Notes: generated by a model from the sequence alone, not told the origin. Positions 37,411-52,119 are shown, numbered from the stretch's first letter. The stretch: DNA of 64,000 nt from Epiperipatus broadwayi (GCA_028023455.1 JAQFVV010012985.1:188001-252000), one strand, 5' to 3'. Program-made: numbers and translations.

Positions 37411-39954
37411 TGTAATGAGATTGGGTGATAGAAAAAAAAGGTTTGAACTGGGGTGATGACAAATCATCATTACTCCAAGTAAATACAAAATAAAATATCA
37501 ATAATTTACAAAAGTATAATATTTAAGTAATGAGATATTTAAGGGGAGCATGAGATCAAGAGATCTCTGAGATCATTGATGAAAAATCAGCCAGCCACTA
37601 AAAGCATAATTATACATAAATCATACATCAACCAGCATTATCAAAAAATAAAAGTAATTATAAGAAATTATGAGTACTACTCAAAATATTATTCATCATG
37701 ATGATTGATCCACAATAAAATATAATAAAATCAACAGTCCATCTTGTGACTGGATCAGAAATGGGTCTTTTGTAGACCAGGCTAACTATTGAGCCTTTTC
37801 CATCTTGGGCAATTATTTAAACATAACATAGATGCACCACTTAAGTGCTCATCCATCAGAATACATAAGAATCAAACAATAATGCTGGAACATTAAAACA
37901 TGCTGATCATCATCAATGCTCAGACCATTTATATTGGCCAACTATAAACTTAAATTTTTAATAAGACTAAAGTAAAATAAAAGATAATAGTGCATGGGCT
38001 TTAAAGAATATAATCTTATGTGCCAACCAGATGATGATGGTTGATCATGACTGGATGCCCCAAAAGCACTAAATACACATCCCCATTTATATATTCATCA
38101 CATGCTCAAATCTAGCTCAGAGAACATAAGCTTTATTACTGTATGTGACAAAAAGATGATGGAACCAAATTTTAACAATTAAATAAGTTTATTAATAACA
38201 ATAAAAAATGGTATTATGGCTCTTCACATATCAATTAAGCCTTCTGATTTTGATTACTATACAATAACAAAAATTATCACATTTATGATTTACAAAATTA
38301 CAATACATCATTCAAGTTATTACTATGGTTTACATATATATGCGCACAGATGTGCGATTTATAATATACGATTAATGTTCAATAACCAAAAAAATGATTA
38401 AAATTTGCATATATGTCCTATTTGACAAGCATTAACATATATGTGCACACATAAATATGCAAGACAATTGACTTCTATTACAGTCATCATATAAAATAAT
38501 AAATACATCATTAAACCTTTCAGTTGTATATAAAATATACTACAAATGTTTTAAAATGTACATATATGTGTGTGTGCATGTATTCACACATTGTTGTTAC
38601 ATCTTTTAACTTGTTATGATAATATTATATTTTTCATAATTAATTCAATATTAAAAGTATATAGAATCATGTTGCTTAATTCTTTCATAAAGTTTAACAT
38701 CCTTTTTTTTTTTTTGATTTTAATTCAAACAAAATTATGCTTCCAGTTAAGTTATACATTCTTCTTTTATTATATGTTTTATTATATATTCTTCTTTTAA
38801 TGTCATTTTTTATAAAGAATTACCAAAACAATTTCTTTAAAATATATATATATATCAAATTTTCTTTCTTTTAGACATTTGACTCAAGCAAATTATTTAC
38901 TTGTTTTGCTTTAAGTTATTAATTTATAATTTTAAAAGTCATTTTAAAAAATAGTAAAATAAAGTAACTCACTGTATATACATGACGTGTTTATCTGTGG
39001 TTCCCTGCATTTATAGATAAACAGCAGCATACGTATATCAATTTCTTCAAGCTTTCTTTTGGTAAGTTTGGTTTTTGGGTCTATCAGAAAAATATAATTT
39101 CAGGCTTGTTGTCATCATCAGGTAAAAGTATGTAATTCAGATATGGTTGGCTTTTTCTCTTCAGCAGTTGGTTCTCTGAGTTATGATTTGGTATAAGCTT
39201 CAGATCAGTAATCTATTTTGTCTTCATATGTTTAGGCTATTGATTCAGAAGTGACCCAGCTTCAATTAAATCAAAACTTCTGTGAAGAAAAATAGTAGCA
39301 GCTCCTGGAACTACTGTCTTATCTTCATCTGCTGGTCACTATTCTACCAACTCTATAGTCAGCTAAAACCAACTTCTGCAAATTCAACAAGCTGCAACAA
39401 AATATTGTAACCAACTTTTCACTGACCCATTCTTACAAAAAACTACAATCCAGACTGTTCTCTTTAAAAATCACTATCCAGACTGTGGCTGATATTTTTA
39501 TCAGTCTTTTATAGAATCATCTGAGGTGATAACAACACTAAATTTAAAAACAGTAGGGTTTTTTCTCTCTAATCTCTTTTAAAAACAGGCTTAAAATTTT
39601 ATCAAGGTATGATATATATGTTTTCACTTAGATAATAGAAGTTTACAAATTAATTAAGATTTCAAAAATACCATACTTGTTTTTAAATTTCAAAATCAGA
39701 ATAATAATAATACAATATTTATCAGACCTTTTTAAAATATTAATTTCATAATGAAATTTTATTTTAAATCCAAAGTTATTTAACCCTTTACTTATTATTA
39801 TTTTAGAACTTTTTCTACTTACTTATTAATATTTTATTTTAGGAAATATAGAAAAATATCTACAAAAATTTATATTTGTGTTTATTTCTACTTTTTCTTT
39901 ATATATATATGCACACACTATATTATTGGGTGTTGTGTAACCCAACTGGTTTCA
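37411..39954 (+). mobile_element. ~2.5-kb TA-targeted repeat, copy 1
   Basis: Starts TGTAATGAGATTGGG right after an (AT)n run and ends ...AACCCAACTGGTTTCA before ATATAT. The same sequence begins again at 39961. The two ends are imperfect inverted repeats (~20 bp around ATTGG). TG...CA ends and an AT target also fit a solo LTR. Internal landmarks shared with copy 2 are ggtttgaactgggRtgatg (37440), a tggtcttttgtagaccaggctaacta stretch (37767), ccaaaagcactaa (38061) and a ggtaagtttggttttt...tcatcatcagg stretch (39060-39120). No protein motif seen; class unresolved. Confidence 0.72.
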
Positions 39955-41978
39955 ATATATTGTAATGGGATGGGGTGGGTGATATAGAAATGGAAAGAAA
40001 AAGGTTTGAACTGGGATGATGGCAAGTCATCATCAACCCCAAGTCCATTTAAAATGAAATATTTACAAAAAGTATATTTAAGTAAAAGATATTTAAGGGA
40101 GCATGAAATCAAAATATCTGTGAAATCATTGAGAGATCAGCAGAGCAACTATAAATCCACCAGCATTATAATTTAAAAAATAAGTACAAGTAAATAGTCG
40201 AGAGAAATAGCCATTCATCATCATCATTGATGGGAATAAACAAATCAGTACAATAAATCAACAGTCAATCTTGTGACTGGATTAGAAACAATAAAAAATA
40301 TAAATCAACAGTCAACCTTGTGACTAAATTTGGTCTTTTGTAGACCAGGCTAACTATTGGGCCTTTGCCAGCTTGGGCAACTATTTAAACATAACTTGGA
40401 TGCACCAACTTAGTGCCCACCCATTAAAATATACAACAATCAGAAAATTAAACAATAATGCTGGGACATTAAAACATGCTGATCATCATCAATGTTCAGG
40501 CCACTTGTACTGACCAACTATAAACTTATATTTTTAAATAAGACAAAAAAATAGTGCATGGGCTTTAAAGAGTATTCTCTTTTGCACCAATCAGAATGAT
40601 GATTGATCAGTGCTGGATGTCCCAAAAGCACTAAGTGCACATCCCATTTATATATTCATCCTGTGCATGAATCTAGCTCAGAGAACATGAGATCTATTAC
40701 TATATGTGACCAAGAGATGACATAGTACAATTTTAAACAATTAAATACAACTTTATTATTAACAAAAAAATAAATGATATTTAAGGTGCTGATTTTGAAT
40801 ATTATACAATAATAAAAGTCATTACACTGTAATTTACAACATTACTACAAAATTCCAGTTATCACATTAATTTTACATATAAGTGTCTATCTGACACACA
40901 TTGTTATTTACAATACAATTGACATATATACGCACACATATGTGCATGCGTGTGAATTTTCTGAACATATTTGACTTGTTACAAAATAATTATCAAAATC
41001 TTAAATTATATAAAAAACAAAAAATGATTAAAGTTTCAGTTAAATGAAATGTATTTTACATACTAGATTTACTGAAACTCATATATATAATTTGCACAGA
41101 TGTGTGAAACATTAATTTATCTACATAACATTTGTATTTATCACAATAAAATTATGAAAAATTATTTTTGCAATTTAATCTCTTTGCTGAATAGTCTTTT
41201 TGCCTTAAAATAAGAACTATCAAATTTTTGACAATTAATTGGTTTAAAATAAGATTTTTCGAAATCTTTTTTTTGACTATTAATTATAACTTTGTTTGTT
41301 TTTTTAAATTATAAATATAATTTTAAATAGTTTTTTCTTCTTTAATATATGATATTAAACTAATATAGTTTTATAGAATATAAAAAAATAAGTATAAATT
41401 TTAAGACGTCTTTCTGCTTGATGAGTTAATGCTGATGAAGTAGGCAAGGTGAGCTAGCAAAAGTGAATATGTGAACTGCAACTCCCCATGTCATGGTAAG
41501 CAGACAGCCAAGCTAGACTATCAGTACATAAAGCACCATGATATTCTGAGAAAATACCTCATTTTTAAGCACTGCTCCTTCTAAATACCTAGACAGATCC
41601 ATCTTCAAAAAGTAGTAACCAGAATAAAATAAATGGCATTGAGCCAGTCCTGCTCATCTCTGTGAGACATAGGGGTATAAATAAGGTCTATTTGTGAGGT
41701 CTGTATATATTCACTCCTGGATTACTCTGGGGGCTCAACATCTAGGTCCAGACATTGCCAAGCCTATACTTCAGAGCATCATGAACACACTGCATCCAGA
41801 CAGCCCTGTTCAACTATATATCCACCATAAACATAAAAAGTACAAATTCATGCATCACTTTCAAAATGTAATTTTATTAAAGAAATTATTTAAAATTTCA
41901 TTATCATATATAACTTTACTCACCACAGCTGAATATATATTTATCTGTTCTTCTCTGCCTTTAGATATGTCAGCATAT

Positions 41979-44003
41979 TATAACGATCGAAATGGAAGTG
42001 AAGATCGAATCTAACCGCAAACTATGATATCTGCTCTACAAGGCACCATCTAGGCATTTAAACCTAGAAAAATTTATAAAGTAGGCTCCACTTTATTTAA
42101 ATGTTCCGATTGTTAGCCCAAGTCACTAGCTCAGTGGAGACACAGAGATAAAAATCTGTATCTTAATTTATATCTTAAATATCAATAAATAAAAGCCACT
42201 GCCAGAAATTAACACATAAAAATATTTATTTATGCACATATAAAATAACATTTAAATTTTGAGGAATAAATTCAACATTTTAGATTTTTCTATTAATCTT
42301 TTAAATTTACATTTAACTAAGTTTCAATGAGTTTAATATTTTATTTAGATAGTCAAGTATGAATAGACTACATAGATCTGCATTTGAAAAGAAAATATTG
42401 TTCCCTGATTTAACCTTAGGCAACAAATTTCGCAATCAACTGGTGCCAATCCATCTGATACATTCATGTATTCAATGTAGCATGATACAACAACACAAAA
42501 TACTATACTGTCAGGAAGGGACATCTGATCAGTAAGTAGATTAGAGAAGACATGGTCTCTCCACAAACAGGAATGCGACATCTGTTGGCGAGTAGAACAA
42601 TAAACAAAAAACTCCATAGGAATGGACTGCGGTCTTCTGCCAACTTACAAACCCATCCATAGGCAAACAGAAGGTGTATGGTGTATATATGCAATCCTTC
42701 CCAAAGCAGATCTCATACTACATCTACTAATGACACAAATATATCCAATCCATTGAGCCAATTCAACTACGAAACGAATAACCTAAGATTACCCTCCCTT
42801 AATATAACTTTACAAAGCTATATAACCATTCACGCCTGACTTAAATTTAACATTTAGATACGTTTGCACAAATGAATTTTATAAAATTTGTTTTAAAATG
42901 TTGAGTATAGATTAGCTGCACAGATTCCACAGTCAAAAACATTCCAAATTAAACACAACCGATCAAAATACAAAGTCATCGATAAGCGTCACTTGCATAG
43001 GGAATATACAAATCCAATTAGCATTCATCATAAGATGCTTGCAGGGATATCATTGACATATAATCTAATTGAATGTGAAAACCACAACATTATCAACCGC
43101 TAACGAATCTATGCAACATCTATACCCAACCTAAATTTCATCATTTAAAATTTAAACAACAAATAATTTATACAATAAGAGAAAAAAAAAATGGAAATGA
43201 TTTTTATCAATCGGAAAACATATAAAATTAAACATTATTAATTTGATTTAAAAACTTACAAAAGTCAGATAAGAGTCCATTTTTAACATTTAAGTTGGCT
43301 TGTTTATCAATTTATAAAACTTGACAAAAGTTCTTAATTGATTTTAATAATTGTTCATTTCATATAGCTTATGGTAGAAGAGTCCAGGTTCCTGTTTTTA
43401 ATTCCCGCGACGTCTCCATTGGAAGATAATGTTCTGGAGATGGCAATAGCTGGTTCAAGGTATCACAGTCTTTTCCTTTTTCTTTTTTAAATAGAGAGTG
43501 TGGTTTGTGCGTCCTACCACAACTCTCAAACACACCACGCTGGAACTGTCTGAAAAAACTGTATTTCCCTTTTTATATTATCCACATGGATTCAATCAAC
43601 AAAACGTCACTAATCCATCACTTTCGTTAGGGTCCAAGCCAAGGATTAGTGTTTCCATTGGTCAAACTAATTTTTCTTTATTCTCTTATCCAATTTTCAT
43701 CTCATCATTTTAATTATACAAGAGCCCAAGGCTAGCTTGCTTTTCAAACCATTTATAAACAATCATTTCCATTTACAGATTACAAGAATTAATTAATACC
43801 TGTTTTTATTTTTAAATCTTGTACATACAAATACTTATTTATTTGTTTTTTTCAAAAAAAAAATTTTTTAAAGTTTGGCATCTGTACGAATGTATATACG
43901 TTTAACAATATTTTAATTTTAACGTTTAGTTTTTTACTTTTATTTGCGAACTTTTAAGTTTTTATTTTAAATAAATGTAACGACATATTTATATATCGTT
44001 ACA
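41979..44003 (-). repeat. 3' LTR of the 41979-46637 element
   Basis: Aligns end to end with 44604-46637. Its sequence lacks the short segment around 44709-44728 (atacgcgctgttaagattt) present in the partner. Confidence 0.88.
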
Positions 44004-44584
44004 TATCAGTAAACTTCCTCAAAAAACAAAAACATTAAAAAAAAAAAAGAATTTACTTAGTGTTAGTAATTAAGTTACACAAATTGATTATATATGAAAA
44101 TTTCAAAAGGACAAAACTTTTTTTTACAAGACAAAACAGTAATTACACACAAATATAATGATTACAAAAAAAAAAAATTTGACTGTTGATTCCCTATTAC
44201 CAGCTAAATTTTTGCCCCCTCCCTTCCAAGTTTCTTTTCTTCAACTTTTAAGTATTATTTAGACAAGTTAAATGATTAGATTTTAAACAAGACTTTTTTT
44301 TAAAAAAAATTATGATTTATATTTATTAATTACGTTTTATTTATCACTTTTTATTCCTCGTATTTCTCTTTACATATGCGCAATTTTTCTTACTGGCAGT
44401 ACCTTTAAGATAAAATTTCAAACTGTAACTCCACGTCAATACAACAAATATATTTATACAATTTCAGAAAAAGATTTACGGGCATGATTCACTTTTAAAA
44501 TTCTCAGGGCACTCGTGATTTATTAAAGATAGAAAATTTCATCATCATCAATTCCCCTTCTCAGGGTCAATCTCTGAGGTAAGG

Positions 44585-44601
44585 CCACACTTGGGACGCC
44601 A
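44585..44601 (-). promoter_or_regulatory. LTR-element primer-binding site candidate
   Basis: On the minus strand TGGCGTCCCAAGTGTGG begins two bases after the LTR. TGG at this place pairs with the CCA end of a tRNA primer in LTR retrotransposons. The site resembles the one at 53292 in the neighbouring element (TGGCTTCACCTAATGTGGG). Which tRNA is used I cannot say. Confidence 0.7.
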
Positions 44602-44603
44602 AT

Positions 44604-46637
44604 TATAACAATTGAAATGAAAGTGAAGATCGAATCTAACCGCAAACTACGATATCTGCTCTACAAGGCGCCATCGAGGCATTTAAACCTAGAAAAATTT
44701 ATAAAGTAGGCATATACGCGCTGTTAAGATTTCACTTTATTTAAATATTCCGATCATTAGCCCAAGTCACTAGCTCAGCAGAGACACAGAGATAAAAATC
44801 TATATCTTAATTTATATCTTAAATATCAATAAATAAAAGCCACTGCCAGAAATTAACACATAAAAATATTTATTTACACACATATAAAATAACATTTAAA
44901 TTTTGAGGAATAAATTCAACATTTTAGATTTTTCTATTAATCTTTTAAATTTACATTTAACTAAGTTTCAATGAGTTTAATATTTTATTTAGATAGTCAA
45001 GTATGAATAGACTACATAGATCTGCATTTGAAAAGAAAATATTCTTCCCTGATTTAACCTTAGGCAACAAATTTCGCAATCAACAGGCGCCAATCCATCT
45101 GATACATTCATGTATTCAATGTAGCATGATACGACAACACAAAATACTATACTGTCAGGAAGGGACATCTGATCAGGAAGTAGATTAGAGAAGACATGGT
45201 CTCTCCACCAACAGGAATGTGACATCTGTGGTCGAGTAGAACAATAAACAAAAAACTCCATAGGAATGGACTGCAGTCTTCTGCCGACTTACAAACCCAT
45301 CCATAGGCAAACAGAAGGTGTGTGGCGTATATATGCAATCCTGCCCAAAGCAGATCTCATACTACATCTACTAATGACACAAATATATCCAATCCATTGA
45401 GCCAATTCAACAATGAAACGAATAACCTAAGATTACCCTCCCTTAATATAACTTTACAAAGCTATATAGCCATTCACGCCCGACTTAAATTTAACATTTA
45501 GATACATTCGCACAAATGAATTTTATAAAATTTGTTTTAAAATGTTGAGTATAGATCAGCTGCACAAATTCCATGGTCAAAAACATTCCAAATTAAACAC
45601 AACCGATCAAAATACAAAGTCATCGATAAGCATCACTTGCATAGGGAATATACAAATCCCATTAGCATTCATCATAAGATGCTTGCAGTGATATCGTTGA
45701 CATATATTCTAATCGAATGTGAAAACCACAACATTATCAACCGCTAACGCAACGTCTATACCCAACCTAAATTTCATCATTTAAAATTTAAACAACAAAT
45801 AATTTATACAATAAGAGACAAAAAAATGGAAATGATTTTTATCAATCGGAAAACATATAAAATTAAACATTATTAATTTGATTTAAAAACTTACAAACGT
45901 CAGATAAGAGTCCATTTTTAACATTTAAGTTGGCTTGTTTATCAATTTATAAAACTTGACGAAAGTTCTTAATTGATTTTAATAATTGTTCATTTTATAT
46001 AGCTTATGGTAGAAGAGTCCAGGTTCCTGTTTTTAATTCCCATGATGCCTCTATTGGAAGATAATGTTCTGGAGATGGCAATAGCTGGTTCAAGGTATCA
46101 CAGTCTTTTCCTTTTTCTTTTTTAAATAGAGAGTGTGGTTTGTGCGTCCTACCACAACTCTCAAACACACCATGCTGGAACTGTCCGAAAAAACTGTATT
46201 TCCCTTTTTATATTATCCACATGGATTCAATCAACAAAACGTCACTAATCCATCACTTTCATTAGGGTCCGAGCCAAGGCTCAGTGCTTCCATTGGTCAA
46301 ACTAATTTTTCTTTATTCTCTTATCCAATTTTCATCTCATCATTTTAATTATACAAGAGCCCAAGGATAGCTTGCTTTTCAAACCATTTATAAACAATTA
46401 TTTCCATTTACAGATTACAAGAATTAATTAATACCTGTTTTTATTTTTAAATCTTGTACGTTCAAATACTTATTTATTTGTTTTTTTCAAAAAAAATATT
46501 TTTAAAGTTTGGCATCTGTGCGAATGTATATACGTTTAACAATATTTTAATTTTAGCGTTTAGTTTTTTACTTTTATTTGCGAACTTTTAAGTTTTTATT
46601 TTAAATAAATGTAACGACATATTTATATATCGTTACA
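44604..46637 (-). repeat. 5' LTR of the 41979-46637 element
   Basis: This is the 5' LTR in element orientation because the primer-binding-like sequence adjoins its inner (left) edge. Short frames inside (minus 45261-44989; plus 46133-46348) recur in the partner LTR only because both LTRs were copied from one template. Confidence 0.85.
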
Positions 46638-47229
46638 ATATATATATAATTGCTTCTTCAGCAAGCTTGGGTTCCCTAGTAAGTTTGGTTTTAGGGATCG
46701 TCATCATCAGGAAAAAGTATAATCCATGTATAATGTTGGTCCATAGTTGGTCTCCTGTCTGTGTAGAATTGTTCCAGGGAAGCAGCTGTCTTGGTTTAAT
46801 AGATTTCAGGCAAGCAACTGTTCTTTCCCCATTTAAGGCTAAGAATTTCAGCATAAAAAAGTAGGTCATTTTTTTCATGTGAATTCAAACTCCTGCTAAG
46901 GAAAACAGTCTACTATCTTGCCTTCAACTACATCAGTTTATAGTAGCTAATCTGCAAATTCTATGGTCAGCTAAAAGCAACTGATGCACTTCATCAAGTT
47001 GCAACAAAATATTGTAACCAACTTTTCAGCTGACTGTTCTTACAAAAATTATTATCCAGACTGGAGCTAATTTTGTTATCAGCCCTTTTATAGAATATTT
47101 CAGGTGATAATAATACCTTGATTGAAAACAGAGTTTTTTATTTATATCCCTCAAATTCCTTTGAAGACATACATATTTTAATTAATACATTTCTTAATCA
47201 GAATAATAATGATAAACTTATATATATAT

Positions 47230-50200
47230 TGTACCCTTACTTCTCGATGTATAATATAGTTTGAAATACGACTAGCTCAATTAAATTATAATGCTTAATT
47301 AAAATTTACATATCTATCTTTAATTTAATTTTATAATATCATATTCTAATTAAATTTATTATCAATTATCAAAATCAATATATTCTATATTATGTGCTCA
47401 TTAAATAAGTATTTAATAAAATCATGAGACTGTGAAGTAAAGTTACAAAGCAATAAGTAGATTTACATTGAGTCAATATCTCCCAAGACATTGTCTCAAT
47501 GGCATAAGAATACTATTACCTCCTTATTAACTTACTACTACCTCTACAGCATTCTTATGGCTTTTAAAATAAAATAAACTATCTTTAATAATAATGATAA
47601 AATAAATAAATCTTAACTTTTAATTTTAGAATATAATTAAATAATCTCAGGTTCTTCTAATTATCTTAAAGTAATGATAACTCATGTAAATAAGTATGAT
47701 ATGGGATTTTACATCAAACCTAAATACACCTAACTTATTTTAATAATAATAATAATACTAATCTTAGAGTATAACCTAATCTTATCTATTTCTGTTATAT
47801 CAATAATCATTAAATAAATAATCATATGTATATCTTTTATTTTCATATAGCATCTTAATTTTGGAATAAATCAAAATCTTATAATTCAATAATCTGTGGC
47901 AATAAATAATATTGTACTCTTATATTATGCATTATAATTACTCTATGACCATTGTAATATGATGTAATAATGTCAATCAATTCTCATAAATGATAATCAG
48001 GAAAATATTGTATTTATTTCTAAAATAATATTAATAAATTCACATTGTGCAAATATTATGTTTCTTCAAATTATCTGCTGTCAAATGCTGTGGTGCAAAA
48101 TAATGAACTCGACACACTTTTAAAACAAATTAAACAAATTTATTTACATTAACTTTAGTTAAGAATCTATTTACAATATTTACAGTTCAAAATTAGAAAA
48201 CAAAGGAAAATAAAAATACAAGAAAATAATAATACAAAATGTTTACACTGTTATTAGCTCATACTCCTATTAAATAATCTATACATTCTTTTAAAATGCT
48301 ATACTAATAATATTGAAGTATGTTTTTAAAACTTAGACTTTAAATACATATCAGTAAGCTTCAATTATTACAAATAATTTTATGTAAATACTGTTTATGT
48401 AGCATATGCAGACAATTAACCTTCAATAATTAAAATTGCTACATTGATAAAGTATTACTGTTATTCATTCCATAATGTAATAGTATGTATTCACTTTACT
48501 ATTAGTACTACTTTAATATTATAATAGAAATTAATGTATCTGTGTAATGTAATAACAAATAATTGATTATAACTTTATATTTCACTTAATGCAATTCATG
48601 CTACAGGTTTTATCAAATATGCATTACATATATGTACTGTTAGAATAATAATATTTAAATTATTCATCAATTTCAAACTCATAAAGTATTATATTAGATA
48701 AATTCTATGATTCTTTTCTATGTGAAATTATTACTTTACTTTATGTGTTATACTACTCCTTCTTAATAAATTTCTATCTACAAAACATCCTCTAAACTTA
48801 TTTAAGATTTCCGGAAAAACAACCTTCAACTTTAAATAAATACTAATTATCCAAACTATTTATACTTCGTCATCTATTTTCGGTAAATCTTTAATCCAAC
48901 ATAAACTTCTACATAAAACTTAACTTAATTTATCCAATAAAACAACAGTAAAATATAGACTTTTAAATTTATTCCTAACTTGCAATAAAAATAATTACTT
49001 ATAAATAATAAATATAATTTTAATACTATAACATAAAAAAAAAAAAATATCAAAATTTATTAACGAAAGAATCATATAATTATTTCTAAGCTTCTTATGT
49101 AATGTTGCATCATATTTATTTCATAAATTCAAATTATGCATATTTAAATAAAACTGTCACTGCCAATATAATGTGGGTGTATTTTTAAAATAATCATACA
49201 TTCATTCAAAATAACATAATATTTGGTTGATCTAAAGAAAACATATTAAATACATCAAAATTATTATTATTATACAATTTTTACCATAGATAATGAATTA
49301 ATGTCCAGTCCATCTTCCAATATTCTTCGGAATTACAGCTTCATAAAATAATTCACATTTATACTCACGATCATTCTTTAAAATATTCTGTGTTATATTA
49401 ATTATAAAATAAACTCATGCAATTAATCATTATATTATTTTTTAGTTATTATTTAAAGATATGTACCTATCTTATTTTAATAGATTAATAATATTTAAAT
49501 TTTATGTTAGATAAATAAACAGAATTCATATTACATAACTCCAGCGATGTCTCCTTTTCACCAAAAAGTTCTTTAATCCTAGGCACACATTCACTAGAAC
49601 ACCATTTCCTGTTTCCGGTCCATCACGTGTTTTTTTTAAAAAGTTTATGAAAAACGAAAACGTTCTTTTAAAACCAAAATAAAAGTTAATCAGTTCTTTT
49701 ATAAAAATATAATAAAATTAAAATAATTTATCTGATCCGGATGCAGTTCTTTAAAGAATATTATTTAAAAGTTATTATTCTTGAATTAGTTTATAATTTA
49801 TGAAAAATTATCATTTAATTATTTTAAATTAACTGGGACGTCCACATATTACTTGCGCATTTCTTAATAAAATATCCAGGTAAGAATAAGCTTCTTTATC
49901 TATAAACGACCAGCATTTAAATTATTTCAATATAATAATTTCTATTATATTAAGACTTTTAACTAATCATTTTTCAATTTATTTGCCTTTTAAAATTGTC
50001 AACATTCAGTCTTTTAAAAATAAAGACTTAACAAGGCAAGTATTTATAAAACTACTTTATTTCTAATATCTTTACTTAAGATATATATTTAAGTTTATAG
50101 CTTGCAAAAATACTTTCTTCATAAAGAAGTATTTTATTCTTTAAAATATCTATTTTCTAATAGTCAATAGCAATTAGCTTTTAAAATTATATATTGTCCA

Positions 50201-51504
50201 AAATATTACTTTTCTCCATCTCGTAATTTTCCAAACCGATCCAGCGTTTATCATACTTCTAGTATAAAGTTTCCGATATATTTTCACTATATATGATGTT
50301 TCCATGATTATTTGCTTGCAAATTGAGCTTAATTAGAGACGACCGATAGGGAAAAAATTAAGTTAACACTGCATGTTTATCATTTAAAATTTCTATAACT
50401 TATTTACAAAGACACTTTTATAATTTTGAAAAATGATTTTAAAAGCGTCTATAAAATTTACGTAGCTATTTTAAAATTTCACAATCAACTTTAAAAACCA
50501 ATCACAAAGTCCTCTCCTAACAATTGAACTAAGCTTTTATACCGTAAGAAACTTCCCATTTGATTGGTAGATTAAACAATCAACTTGCTGGCTTATTTAC
50601 ATATTTACCAACAACACAAAATTAAAAATAAATAATGGCTTATTTAATATTTAATATTTATTACATTATTAAATTTCTAAATAATCTTTATCGTTTATTT
50701 AAATTTATTAAACATTCTTTTAAAATATTCTTACTTACTTGATTTTAATTTTAACTTTTATAAGATTATTTTTAAATAAACTAAGTATTTTTTATACGTC
50801 ATATTTTTAAAACAATATTTTAAAATCAGATTTAATATTTCACATTAAATATCTTTATTTTTATCTCGTGATAACTCACGTATTACTTATAAATTTATAA
50901 CATGTTTTTTTAAAATAGTTGTGCAACTTTATTAGATAACTTCCAAGCATGTGTGTGTATATTTAACTAACATCTGTTTTTTTTTATAACACAAGAAACG
51001 CTTGTCATCGTCTAAAAATAAACTAACAATTGCATTTTTTAAAATAAATATTTTTTAAATAAATAAGATATTATAATAGATTTTAAAATAATTATCCAAT
51101 ATTATTAAAATCAAATATTAGTCTTTTATTTAAGTACTTACAATAATTAAAAAAAATATTTATATTCTTTTATAACATTATTTTATCAACAATAAATATA
51201 TGCATTTAATTTTAACTTGTCTTTTAAACACTTTTAGTTTTAAATACCTACTTATTAAATATATTAATGCAGTATTGATTATGGCCATTCTTTCCCAACC
51301 ATATATTATAATCATCATTATGTAAAATGTCTCTCTTAATATCAGCACAATTTCACATATCAAATACTCATAGATTGCTTTAATTAAAACTTTTGAAATA
51401 GTACCATAAGCAAAATTAACATCACATATTCAAATATATCTTAAATTTAAAATTTTTAATAGATTAGCACAAAAATTAAATGGTGACCCATACAAAAGGG
51501 CACA
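47230..51504. mobile_element. 4.28-kb unclassified insertion in a TATA run
   Basis: Begins TGTACCCTTACTTC after (TA)n and ends AAAAGGGCACA before (AT)8. The termini are an 8-of-9 inverted match (TGTACCCTT / TGTGCCCTT). Its presence interrupts repeat copy 2. I find no LTR pair and no protein motif inside; the interior is extremely AT-rich. It could be a long solo LTR or a non-autonomous DNA element. A ctgggacgtcca segment at 49833 resembles the primer-binding region of the neighbouring element but is not placed correctly to support an LTR pair. Confidence 0.55.
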
Positions 51505-52119
51505 ATATATATATATATATTGTACCTATATTGATATAGGCACATATAATTTTATCTAAAATTATATTATTAAAATAATCGTTCATAAAAAAAAAAACAT
51601 AAAATTAAACGTTGAAGAGTTTATTGCAGTTTGTTTTAGAACAGGATAAGAATCAAATAGTTTTCTAGCGTTAGTTTTGAAATTAAAAAAAAAGCTACAA
51701 TTAATTAATCAAAAGGGGGCAGGGGGAGTCTTCCTTAGAGAAATTAAACTAAGGGTTATAAAAGGAAGTAAAGAGTTTTTATTAGTATTCGTAAAAATAT
51801 GATTTAAAAAGTTAAAACATACAAATCTCTTTTCATTCAAGTTTAATTAAAGAAAAAATAATGTTAAAACTAAATAGTAAATTGTATTAAAAATATATGT
51901 GCGTATATATGTGCGATTTGTAAATAAATAAAATGTATGTGAAATAAAAGAAGATTATCATTAAAAACACGGCAATGGCTATTAATAAAATAAAACAACA
52001 CATTTTATTGCATGGCTATTACTAATTAAGCAATCTTCCAAAACACGTTTATCAAATGATTATCACTGGAATACTGACAACAGATCTTTGCCGGAAATAT
52101 TTCGACAACACGTTGCAGA

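Larger units (their letters stand above)
41979..46637 (-). mobile_element. non-autonomous LTR retrotransposon, minus orientation
   Basis: Two ~2.03-kb direct repeats (41979-44003 and 44604-46637) flank a 600-bp interior. On the minus strand each LTR starts TGTAACGATATATAAATATG and ends GTTATA. The whole is flanked by a 4-bp ATAT duplication (41975-41978 and 46638-46641). Next to the right-hand LTR, on the minus strand, a primer-binding-like TGGCGTCCCAAGTGTGG (44601-44585) follows after two bases. A GAGGAAG purine stretch precedes the other LTR. No gag or pol is present, so replication must rely on proteins from another element. The LTRs differ by scattered substitutions and a ~20-bp indel near 44706-44728, so insertion is not very recent. 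The layout is LARD/TRIM-like but with unusually long LTRs. Confidence 0.88.

Noticed and set aside
42345-45261. 90-codon minus frame present in both LTR copies (42617-42345 and 45261-44989) and a 71-codon plus frame likewise
   Set aside because: Their conservation follows from the LTRs being copied from one template, not from selection; no domain is recognised.
49833-51504. 47230-51504 as a full LTR element with primer site at 49833
   Set aside because: The would-be LTR end does not carry CA, and the left end of the insertion does not match the sequence starting at 49852.
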